Shown here in pieces: positions 6,679 through 13,872 of a stretch of DNA of 24,110 nt. The notes under the pieces are model-generated. The model did not search any database. It worked only from the letters and a program-made list of their open reading frames with translations, and was not told the DNA's origin. The DNA is from JAEMQF01 sp049297615 (GTDB taxonomy: Bacteria > Pseudomonadota > Gammaproteobacteria > Burkholderiales > Burkholderiaceae_C). A program made the position numbers and the translations under genes. Where the stretch lies: positions 1 to 24,110 of the forward strand of contig JBAQUQ010000463.1 of the NCBI GenBank assembly GCA_049297615.1, written 5' to 3'. Every line of letters begins with the position of its first letter. The first letter of the stretch is position 1.

Positions 6679-8177
6679 GAAGGTGTCTCCAAACTGTTCC
6701 ACAGGCGCAGCACTGCGTAGGAGCGCCACGGCCGCCAGGCCTGGGCATGAGATTCGGCGGCTGCCGGCGTCGCGACGCTGAAGAGCTGTTGCATCGCCTT
6801 GATGGTCGCCACGTCGCGCGGCGGAAACGCGTCGGGCCAGCTCAGTGCACGCATCGCGATGTAGTGCGCGGTCCACGGCCCGATGCCGGGCAACGCGCAC
6901 AAAGTTTCGATCAACGCTTGCACCATCGCCTCGGGCGACGCGCTGCTGCCGATGTGCGCGTCGATCCGCGGCCAGGCTTGGGCCAGCGCGACGATAGCGC
7001 CGGCGCGGCTGCGCACGATGCCGAGTTGGGCGATCTCGTCGATGCTTGTGGCGGCCAGCGTTTCGGGCGCCGCAAAAACGCGGTCGATTACTGTCCAGGG
7101 CGTTGCTTGCCGCTGACCGTAGCGTGCAACGAGGCGAATCGCCAAGGTGCGCGCGGCCGCCACGGTGACCTGTTGGCCGAGCACGGCGCGCACGGCGAGT
7201 TCAAACGCGTCCAGGCTGCCCGGCAGGCGCAGGCCGGGCGCACCGGGTAAGTCGGCCAAAGCGGCGTCGACGATCTGCGGCGTCGCGTCCAGGTCGAGCC
7301 AGCGGCGCGCCGCGCTTGCGATGCGCGCACTCGCCATCGCCCATTGCGGAGAAAAGAGAAGCCGAACCTTCGACGCGTTTGGCTCGAACCGCGCCTCGAT
7401 CCAGCCCGCTTCAGTGGTCATGACACCGGCACGCACGCTGCGGCGCAAAGTCATTGCCTCAACGTGCTCGATTCCGGGAATCGCGCGCTGCGCAAAAAAG
7501 CGCAACAAAGCCTGTACGTCATACGGCTCGCGCCAACCCAGTGAAAGGCTTACGCACGGATCATCGGCGGCGGCATCGGGCGCTGCATTGCGGCGCAGCC
7601 GCCCCGGGCTCATTCGGTAGCTGTCGGCGAATGCAGCATTGAACCGCCGCAGGCTCTTGAAGCCGCTCGCCAGGGCGACCTGGGTGACCGGCAATTGCGT
7701 GTCGGTCAGCAACTGTTTGGCCAGCAGCAGGCGCCGCGTCTGCAAGTATTGCAACGGTGTCACGCCGTGTTCGGCGTGGAATATGCGCCGCAAATGGCGC
7801 TCGCTCACACCGAGCGTCACCGCGAGGTCGCCGATGTTCGGTGCCTCGCCCACGGCGAGGCCGTCGCAAGCACTGTGGCGCAAGTCCAGGCACTGCGCGG
7901 CCTGACGCGCGAGCGTTCGCGAGGCGTCCATCACGCTCCACGGCAGGGTAGCGCCCGGCGCGATTTCAGGCCGGCATTTCATGCAGGGCCGAAACGCGGC
8001 GGCTTCGGCCTGTGCGGGCGTTTCGAAAAAGCGGCAGTTCTCGCGCTTGGGGGTGCGCACGCGGCAAATCGGCCGGCAGTAGACGCGCGTCGAAGTGACG
8101 CCGACGAACCAGTGTCCGTCAAAGCGGGCGTCACGTGCAGTGAGGGCTCGATAGGCGCTGTCGGCGTCGATGGGCAT
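6675..8177 (-). CDS. alkA: Ada-type regulator fused to AlkA DNA-3-methyladenine glycosylase II
   Basis: Three-part protein of 500 residues. Residues about 1-75 form the Ada zinc domain, with Cys34, Cys38, Cys65 and Cys68 (YCRPIC ... FRPCMKC); in Ada one of these accepts a methyl group from DNA phosphotriesters. Residues about 83-198 are an AraC-type helix-turn-helix pair (ISERHLRRIF-like SERHLRRIFHAEHG, then VALASGFKSLRRFNAAF). Residues about 210-500 form the AlkA glycosylase, with the helix-hairpin-helix LPGIGPWTAHYIAMRA (about 429-444) and the presumed catalytic Asp455 in FPPRDVATIK. It probably both senses alkylation and excises 3-methyl purines. Start ATG at 8177. The Ada methyltransferase module is absent from this protein but supplied by the overlapping ogt gene. 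Confidence 0.95.
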   Translation of the reverse strand: MPIDADSAYRALTARDARFDGHWFVGVTSTRVYCRPICRVRTPKRENCRFFETPAQAEAAAFRPCMKCRPEIAPGATLPWSVMDASRTLARQAAQCLDLRHSACDGLAVGEAPNIGDLAVTLGVSERHLRRIFHAEHGVTPLQYLQTRRLLLAKQLLTDTQLPVTQVALASGFKSLRRFNAAFADSYRMSPGRLRRNAAPDAAADDPCVSLSLGWREPYDVQALLRFFAQRAIPGIEHVEAMTLRRSVRAGVMTTEAGWIEARFEPNASKVRLLFSPQWAMASARIASAARRWLDLDATPQIVDAALADLPGAPGLRLPGSLDAFELAVRAVLGQQVTVAAARTLAIRLVARYGQRQATPWTVIDRVFAAPETLAATSIDEIAQLGIVRSRAGAIVALAQAWPRIDAHIGSSASPEAMVQALIETLCALPGIGPWTAHYIAMRALSWPDAFPPRDVATIKAMQQLFSVATPAAAESHAQAWRPWRSYAVLRLWNSLETPS

Positions 8178-8229
8178 GGAGCCGATTATGGCCGCCAGCG
8201 AGATTGAAACTCGCCGTTTTCGGACATGT

Positions 8230-8248
8230 CGCGCCCACGCTGGGCGCG
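8230..8248 (-). terminator. Hairpin downstream of the enoyl-CoA hydratase gene
   Basis: An 8-bp GC-rich stem with a 3-nt loop (CGCGCCCA/TGGGCGCG) begins 6 nt after the minus-strand stop at 8255-8257. No T-tract follows it. It separates this gene from the alkA operon and may act as a terminator or as a 3'-end stabilizer. Confidence 0.45.
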
Positions 8249-8254
8249 CGCGCT

Positions 8255-9067
8255 TCAGGCGAGATCGAAAGGGGGCTCGAACGATCCGTGGCGACCCGCT
8301 CCGGCGACAAAACGCGCAGCCCCGGCGAGCGCCTCGCCGCTGCGCAATGTCGATTTACCGTACTCGAATTCCTGCGCCAGAGCCTCCTGCATCGGCAAGC
8401 CCGATTCACGCAGCGCGCTGGCTCGATCGTTGCGCATGCATTCTTGCGGATGGTGGGCGATTTGCTCGGCGAGTTCGCGCGCCGCCGCGAGCGCGCCGCC
8501 CGGCGCAACGACGCGATTCACCAAACCGAATTCGAGCGCCTCGGATGCCGCGACGGGCCGCCCCGTGAGAATCATGTCCAGCGCGCGGCTGCGCCCGATC
8601 AAACGCGGCAAACGCACGGTGCCGCCGTCGATCAGGGGCACGCCGAATCGTCGGCAAAACACGCCGAGTACGGCCGTTGCGCTGGCCACGCGCATGTCGC
8701 ACCAGAGCGCGAGTTCGAGCCCACCAGCGACCGCGTGGCCCTCGATGGCCGCGATCACCGGCTTGCGCAAATTCAAGCGCGTCGGTCCCATCGGGCCGTC
8801 GGCCTGCATGTCGTCGTTCAAGGCCAGCCCCATCCCGTCGCTGGGAGTGCCATGAGGTCCAGCTGCCACGCTGCGCAAGTCGGCGCCAGCGCAGAAGTCG
8901 CTGCCCATGCCGGTGAGCACGGCGACTCGCGCCGAGTCGTCGGCGTCGAATTCACGAAACGCCAAGCTCAGCGCGCGCGCCGTCGGGCCGTCGACGGCGT
9001 TGCGCACCGACGAGCGATTCAGGCTGACGGTCCAGACCGCTCGGTCCTTCTGCACGATGAGTGCCAT
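8255..9067 (-). CDS. Enoyl-CoA hydratase/isomerase (crotonase) family protein
   Basis: Crotonase-fold protein of 270 residues acting on an acyl-CoA thioester. Oxyanion-hole segments are present: SDFCAGADLRS (about 56-66) and GHAVAGGLELALWCD (about 110-124). The first catalytic glutamate of rat crotonase (Glu144) corresponds to Glu118 in GGLEL. The second (Glu164) falls at Cys138 in GVFCRRFGVPLIDGG, so the classic two-glutamate hydratase site looks incomplete. A well-spaced AGGAGC ribosome-binding site precedes the ATG at 9067. The gene lies 40 bp downstream of the Bug-type receptor gene and may be co-transcribed with it. The reaction could be a hydratase, isomerase or another crotonase chemistry. 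Confidence 0.88.
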   Translation of the reverse strand: MALIVQKDRAVWTVSLNRSSVRNAVDGPTARALSLAFREFDADDSARVAVLTGMGSDFCAGADLRSVAAGPHGTPSDGMGLALNDDMQADGPMGPTRLNLRKPVIAAIEGHAVAGGLELALWCDMRVASATAVLGVFCRRFGVPLIDGGTVRLPRLIGRSRALDMILTGRPVAASEALEFGLVNRVVAPGGALAAARELAEQIAHHPQECMRNDRASALRESGLPMQEALAQEFEYGKSTLRSGEALAGAARFVAGAGRHGSFEPPFDLA

Positions 9068-9107
9068 TCGGTGCTCCTGCTTGCGCGGCGGGCGTGCGCC
9101 GCCCACC

Positions 9108-10064
9108 TCAATCGAGTTTGATGCCGACCTTGTCGATGATCGCGCCCCACTTGCGCGCCTCCAGGTCGATGAAACTCTTGAATTCGGCTGCTGTGCCACC
9201 ACCGATCAACAAGCCTTGCTTGAGGAGCGCTTCGCGAACGCTGGGCTCGTTCAACTCGGCATTCACATCGGTATTGATACGTCGCAGGATATCGGGAGGC
9301 GTTGCGGCAGGTGCAAAAAGCCCGTTCCACGCCAGCGCTTCAAAACCGGGGTACCCCGACTCGGCGATTGTCGGCAGGTCTTTCATGCCATCGAGACGCC
9401 GCGCGCTTGTCGTCGCCAAAAAGTGGATGCGCCCGTCTTGAAGTAGCGGTATCAAGGCTGGAGCGACGCTGAACAAGACCTGCGTGTGGCCCGCGGCGAG
9501 CGACTGCCCGGCCGGCGGCGAGCCCGCATAGGGCACATGTACGGCTTCGAAGCCTGCTACGCTTTTGAACAGCTCCATCGTCAAATGCGACGAGCTGCCA
9601 TTGCCCACAGAAGCGTAGCTCAGCTTGTTGCCTTGCTGGCGCGCCCAGCTGACGAATTCAGGCAAAGTCCTGGCTGGAATGGCTGCGTTGACCGCCATTA
9701 CATTGGGCTGCGACGTTGTCAGCACGATGGGAGCCAGGTGTTTCGCCGGGTCGTAAGGCATCTTCTTGTACAGGTATGGCGCGAACGCGACCGGGCCGTT
9801 GAAGCCGATGCCCAGCGTGTATCCGTCGGGCTGCGCCTTGGCGACGACGTCCATGCCGAGCATGCCGCCCGCACCGGGCTTGTTCTCGACAATCAGCGGC
9901 TGCTTCCAGCGATCCTTGAGCTTCTCGCCGAGCGTACGCACGATGATGTCCAGCGAGCTGCCCGCCGGTGCCGGCACGATGACGCGCACCGGTTGTTGCG
10001 GCCAACCTTGGGCGCTGGCGCTGTTCATTGCAAGGAGCAGGAATGTGACGAGCAGGTGTTTCAT
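9108..10064 (-). CDS. Bug/TctC-family periplasmic substrate-binding protein
   Basis: Extracytoplasmic receptor of 318 residues of the tripartite-tricarboxylate (TTT) transporter family, which is greatly expanded in Burkholderiales. The signal peptide MKHLLVTFLLLAMNSASA is followed by the mature start QGWPQQPVRVIVPAPAGSSLD, the usual first strand of Bug proteins. ENKPGAGGMLG and AKAQPDGYTLGI are further family motifs, and HVPYAGSPPAGQSL matches the VPYKG-type loop. The ATG at 10064 is chosen because the signal peptide begins there; an upstream in-frame extension has no support. No TctA or TctB genes are in the window, so it is an orphan receptor, as is common in this order. The ligand is unknown. 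Confidence 0.93.
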   Translation of the reverse strand: MKHLLVTFLLLAMNSASAQGWPQQPVRVIVPAPAGSSLDIIVRTLGEKLKDRWKQPLIVENKPGAGGMLGMDVVAKAQPDGYTLGIGFNGPVAFAPYLYKKMPYDPAKHLAPIVLTTSQPNVMAVNAAIPARTLPEFVSWARQQGNKLSYASVGNGSSSHLTMELFKSVAGFEAVHVPYAGSPPAGQSLAAGHTQVLFSVAPALIPLLQDGRIHFLATTSARRLDGMKDLPTIAESGYPGFEALAWNGLFAPAATPPDILRRINTDVNAELNEPSVREALLKQGLLIGGGTAAEFKSFIDLEARKWGAIIDKVGIKLD

Positions 10065-10264
10065 GGCGACTGCGTGAGGATTTGAGGGACCCAGGTCGGG
10101 GCGAATTGTCGGTGTCTCGGGGGTTTCCACATGGCGCCTCGCTACTGACTTCGCTACAAAGCAGGGCTTGCGGAGAATAGCGCGCAGGCGCCAGGGACCA
10201 CAACGGGTATCGCCTGAGGTCGGTGGCGACACAGCGCCGATTCACGACACGGGGAGTAAGCTCA
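10065..10264. promoter_or_regulatory. Divergent intergenic region (Bug receptor / livH)
   Basis: Two hundred bases between two divergent start codons. It must hold the promoters for both sides, but I see no convincing -35/-10 pair. A Shine-Dalgarno-like GGGGAG at 10251-10256 precedes the chosen livH start. Confidence 0.5.
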
Positions 10265-11140
10265 TTGCAAGTCCTGCAGATCATCATCGGCGGAATGGCG
10301 CAAGGCTGCATCTACGGCCTGATCGCGCTGGGTTTCGTACTGATCTACAAGGCCACGGAAACGGTCAGTTTCGCCCAGGGCGAGTTGATGATGCTCGGTG
10401 CCTTCGGCGGCTTGGCGGCGATGACTCTGCTCGGTTTTCCGTTCTGGCTCGCGATCCTGTGCTCGGTCGTTGCGATGGGCGCCTTCGGTGTCTTGCTCGA
10501 GCGTGCTGTGATCAGCCCCATTCTTGGCCAGCCGGCGTTTTCGATCGTGATGCTGACGATCGGCATCGGCTACGTCGCGCGCGGCCTGGTCACGATGATT
10601 CCCAACATCGGCACCGAAACCCACACCCTGCCCGTGCCGTACAAAGACCAGGTCTGGAAGCTCGGGACGCTTGTGCTGAACGTGGAGCAAATGGTCGTGA
10701 TCGCCGCCACGGCCGTGCTCAGCGCCGTGCTGTATGCGATGTTCAAGTACAGCAAGCTGGGAGTGGCGATGCAGGCCGCATCGCAAAACCAGCTTGCTGC
10801 CTACTACATGGGCATTCCAGTGAAACGGCTCAATGGCTTGGTATGGGGCCTGGCGGCAATGGTCGCTGCGGTCGCCGGGCTGTTGCTCGCGCCCATCACA
10901 TTCGTGCACTCGAACATGGGCTTCATCGGCTTGAAGGCATTTCCGGCCGCCGTGGTCGGTGGCTTCGGTAGCTTGCCCGGGGCGATAGTGGGCGGTCTGG
11001 TGATCGGTGTGGTCGAGGCGCTTTCGGGATTCTTTTTGCCCGAGGGCTTCAAAGACATCGCGGCCTATGTCGTCGTGCTCGTGATGTTGATGGTCAAACC
11101 GAACGGCCTGTTCGGCGAGCGGCTGCGCAAGAAGGTTTGA
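10265..11140 (+). CDS. livH: LIV-type ABC transporter permease LivH
   Basis: Inner-membrane permease of 291 residues, first gene of a branched-chain-amino-acid-type (HAAT) ABC operon. The N-terminus MQVLQIIIGGMAQGCIYGLI is typical of LivH. It continues with ALGFVLIYKATETVSFAQGE, which carries the conserved FAQGE-type loop, and has about eight hydrophobic helices. TTG at 10265 is preferred over an ATG at 10223 because GGGGAG lies 8 nt upstream and the family start is recovered; this gives a rare start codon. The stop (TGA, 11140) overlaps a possible TTG start of livM. The transported compound cannot be read from the permease. Confidence 0.92.
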   Translation: MQVLQIIIGGMAQGCIYGLIALGFVLIYKATETVSFAQGELMMLGAFGGLAAMTLLGFPFWLAILCSVVAMGAFGVLLERAVISPILGQPAFSIVMLTIGIGYVARGLVTMIPNIGTETHTLPVPYKDQVWKLGTLVLNVEQMVVIAATAVLSAVLYAMFKYSKLGVAMQAASQNQLAAYYMGIPVKRLNGLVWGLAAMVAAVAGLLLAPITFVHSNMGFIGLKAFPAAVVGGFGSLPGAIVGGLVIGVVEALSGFFLPEGFKDIAAYVVVLVMLMVKPNGLFGERLRKKV

Positions 11141-11163
11141 AAGCCGCACCGGATCGGATTCCC

Positions 11164-12240
11164 ATGCGATTTTTTTTCAAGACCGCTTACGAGCAGGACA
11201 TCGCCCTGGTCAAACACGGTGGCCATGTCTTTTGGTACAGCGGACTGCTCCTGCTCATGGCCGCGGCGCCGTGGCTGGTCTCGCAATATTGGCTCGCGCA
11301 GCTGACCTTCGCGTTGATCTACTCCATCGTCGGCCTGGGCTTGATGCTGCTCGCCGGGTTCACGGGTTTATTCTCGCTCGGACACGCGGCGTTCCTCGGC
11401 GTGGGCGCGTACACGCAAGCGGCGCTCACCCATGTCGGTGTGCCGTTTCCGATTGCCCTGGTCATCGCCGGCTTGCTCGCGGCTGCGGTGGGGATGGTGG
11501 TGGGATTGCCCGCGTTGCGCGTGAAGGGCATCTATCTCGGCATCGCGACGCTCGCGTTCGGCTTCATCGTCGAAGAAGTGTTCGCGCGTTGGGAAAGCGT
11601 GACCGGCGGCAACGCCGGCATGCACCTCCAGGCGCCGCAAGTGCTGGGTTGGAAGCTCGAATCGAGCGAATCGTTCTACGGGCTGTGCCTGCTGGTGACG
11701 GTGCTTGCCACTTTGGGTGTGTTGAACCTGCTGCGTTCCCCGACGGGGCGCGCTTTCGTGGCGATTCGCGATTCGGAAATTTCAGCGCAGAGCATGGGCA
11801 TTCACCTGGCACGCTACAAGACGCTGTCGTTCGCGCTGTCTGCCGCACTGGCGGGAATCGGCGGCGCGCTCTACGCGCACAAGCTGCGCTTTATTTCGCC
11901 CGACCAGTTCAGCATCTTGCAGTCGATCGACCTTCTGCTGATGGTCGTGATCGGCGGCCTGGGTTCGGTACACGGCGCCTTTCTCGGTGCCGTCTTTCTC
12001 ATCACGATGCCGCAGCTTATCGCGCTGGGCAAAGACTTCTTGCCTGCCGCGATCGGCCAGGCGCCGGGGCTGCAGGGCTTGGTGTACGGTGCGGTACTGA
12101 TCGCCTTTGTGCTGTTCGAGCCGATGGGGTTGTACGGGCGTTGGTTGAAGGTGCGCACCTGGTTCCAGGTGTTTCCGTTCTATCGCAAGGGCATGTTCAA
12201 GCGGCAGAAGAGTTTCCAGAAGTCGGAGCGGCTGAGGTGA
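11164..12240 (+). CDS. livM: LIV-type ABC transporter permease LivM
   Basis: Second permease subunit, 358 residues. The N-terminus MRFFFKTAYEQDIALVKHGG is the usual short cytoplasmic lead-in for LivM proteins of this subtype, so the ATG at 11164 is preferred to a TTG at 11137. Conserved elements include MLLAGFTGLFSLGHAAFLGV and ALRVKGIYLGIATLAFGFI, which contain the LivM loop facing the ATPase. IGGLGSVHGAFLGAV follows near the C-terminus. The C-terminal tail is basic (RKGMFKRQKSFQKSERLR). The TGA at 12240 overlaps the GTG of livG (GTGA). Confidence 0.93.
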   Translation: MRFFFKTAYEQDIALVKHGGHVFWYSGLLLLMAAAPWLVSQYWLAQLTFALIYSIVGLGLMLLAGFTGLFSLGHAAFLGVGAYTQAALTHVGVPFPIALVIAGLLAAAVGMVVGLPALRVKGIYLGIATLAFGFIVEEVFARWESVTGGNAGMHLQAPQVLGWKLESSESFYGLCLLVTVLATLGVLNLLRSPTGRAFVAIRDSEISAQSMGIHLARYKTLSFALSAALAGIGGALYAHKLRFISPDQFSILQSIDLLLMVVIGGLGSVHGAFLGAVFLITMPQLIALGKDFLPAAIGQAPGLQGLVYGAVLIAFVLFEPMGLYGRWLKVRTWFQVFPFYRKGMFKRQKSFQKSERLR

Positions 12241-13040
12241 GCGGCGAGATTCTTCTGTCGGCGCATCAGCTGAGCGTTCGATTCGGCGGCGTGCTTGCCG
12301 TGAACGACGTGAGTTTCGGCGTGCAGCGCGGCGAGGTCTTCACCCTGATCGGACCCAATGGCGCGGGCAAGACGACGGTGTTCAACCTCATCAGCCGGAT
12401 CTACATGCCCACGGCGGGCGAGATTCGATTCGAGGGCAAGGCGCTGGCCGAGGTGGCACCGCACGCCATTGCCGAGCTCGGCATCGCGCGCACCTTCCAG
12501 AACATCGAGTTGTTCGAACACGCCTCGGTGCTGCAAAACCTCTTGATCGGCCGCCACAGGCACCGTGCCACCGGAGTCCTGAGCGATCTGTTTTTCACCG
12601 GCAATGCCCGCCGTGCCGAAGTGACGGCGCGAGCCAAGGTGGAACAGGTGATCGACCTGCTCGATTTGCAGCATCACCGCGATTCCCTCGTCGCAGGCTT
12701 GCCCTATGGCGTGCGCAAAGTCGTTGAACTGGCCCGGGCCCTGTGCACCGAGCCCAAACTGCTGCTGCTGGACGAGCCCTCGTCGGGCCTGAACGTCGAA
12801 GAAACCGACGACATGGCGTTCTGGATCCAGGACATCCGCCTCGAGCTGGGCATCACGGTGCTGATGGTCGAACACGACATGACACTCGTCTCCAGGGTCT
12901 CGGACCGTGTGCTGGCCATGAACCAGGGCGAGGTGCTGGCCTTGGGTACGCCGCAAGAAGTGCAAAATCATCCCGGCGTGGTGGAGGCGTATCTGGGAGT
13001 TGGGGCAGACTTGGCGACGCTGCGAAGGCAGGCCGCATGA
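12237..13040 (+). CDS. livG: LIV-type ABC transporter ATPase LivG
   Basis: ATPase subunit of 267 residues. Walker A is GPNGAGKTT at about 39-47; the Q-loop is in ARTFQNIELF; the signature is the degenerate form PYGVRKVVELARAL typical of LivG; Walker B is LLLLDEPSSGLN; and the H-loop is MVEHDM. It starts at GTG 12237, overlapping livM by 4 bp, with a GGAG in the preceding codons. A much longer open frame upstream in this register is a shadow of livM. It pairs with LivF to drive the LivHM channel. The stop overlaps the livF ATG (ATGA). Confidence 0.95.
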   Translation: MSGEILLSAHQLSVRFGGVLAVNDVSFGVQRGEVFTLIGPNGAGKTTVFNLISRIYMPTAGEIRFEGKALAEVAPHAIAELGIARTFQNIELFEHASVLQNLLIGRHRHRATGVLSDLFFTGNARRAEVTARAKVEQVIDLLDLQHHRDSLVAGLPYGVRKVVELARALCTEPKLLLLDEPSSGLNVEETDDMAFWIQDIRLELGITVLMVEHDMTLVSRVSDRVLAMNQGEVLALGTPQEVQNHPGVVEAYLGVGADLATLRRQAA

Positions 13041-13861
13041 ACGCACAGCCTTCGCCAAGCGGGGCCGACGCCGCGCCGGCATCGGCCACCAGTTCGGCGA
13101 TGCTGCGCTTGCAAAACGTGGAGAGTGCTTACGGCCCGATCCGCGCGATTCGCGGCGTCAGCCTGAGGGTCGGGCTGGGCCAGATCGCCACCGTGCTCGG
13201 CTCCAACGGCGCGGGCAAGTCGACGATCCTGAAAACGATCTCGGGAATCATCGATCCGCGCAAGGGCAGCATTGAGTTCAAGGGCGAAGACATCACGGCG
13301 CGCGACCCGTCCTTGATCGTGCGGCGCGGCTTGAGCCACGTGCCCGAGGGCCGCGAAGTGTTTGCCCTGCTGCCGGTGCGCGATAACCTGATGATGGGCG
13401 CCTTCACGCGCCATGACCGCGACGGTGTCGCGCGTGACCTCGAATCGGTGTACCGCTACTTCCCGATATTGCAGGAGCGCGCGGCGCAGCACGCCGGCTT
13501 GCTGTCAGGAGGCCAACAGCAAATGCTGTCGATCTCGCGCGCATTGATGGCGGCGCCGCAACTGATCTTGCTCGACGAGCCGAGCCTGGGCCTGTCACCC
13601 TTGCTGACGCGCGAGATTTTCGAGATCGTCGTGCGCATCAACCGCGAGCGCGGCACGACGATCCTGCTCGTCGAACAAAATGCCCATATGGCGCTCAACG
13701 TCGCCGATTTCGGCTACGTGCTGGAAAACGGCCGAATCGTGATGGAGGACAGCTGCGAACGCCTGCGCGAGAAGGACGACATCAAGGAGTTCTATCTCGG
13801 CATGAAAGAAGGCGGCGCGCGTGGTGAGCGGCGCTGGAAGAAGAAGAAGACCTGGCGCTGA
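13037..13861 (+). CDS. livF: LIV-type ABC transporter ATPase LivF
   Basis: Second ATPase subunit, 274 residues. Walker A is GSNGAGKST at about 55-63; the Q-loop region is SHVPEGREVF; the signature is LLSGGQQQMLSISRAL; Walker B is LILLDEPSLGLSP; and the switch His is replaced by Gln in LLVEQNAH, as is normal for LivF. An N-terminal extension of about 22 residues rich in Ala/Ser and a lysine-rich C-terminal end (ERRWKKKKTWR) go beyond the usual LivF length. The ATG overlaps the livG stop. The acyl-CoA ligase gene follows after 11 bp. Confidence 0.95.
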   Translation: MNAQPSPSGADAAPASATSSAMLRLQNVESAYGPIRAIRGVSLRVGLGQIATVLGSNGAGKSTILKTISGIIDPRKGSIEFKGEDITARDPSLIVRRGLSHVPEGREVFALLPVRDNLMMGAFTRHDRDGVARDLESVYRYFPILQERAAQHAGLLSGGQQQMLSISRALMAAPQLILLDEPSLGLSPLLTREIFEIVVRINRERGTTILLVEQNAHMALNVADFGYVLENGRIVMEDSCERLREKDDIKEFYLGMKEGGARGERRWKKKKTWR

Positions 13862-13872
13862 GGACAGCAGCG

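Noticed and set aside
8178..8229. Possible Ada-type operator (AAAACGGCGA) and CATAAT box upstream of the alkA start
   Set aside because: The match to known Ada boxes is weak, and the -10-like box is too close to the ATG to call a promoter with confidence.
11232..12236. Upstream extension of the livG frame
   Set aside because: It is the shadow of livM in another frame. The GTG at 12237 with its overlap gives the family N-terminus.
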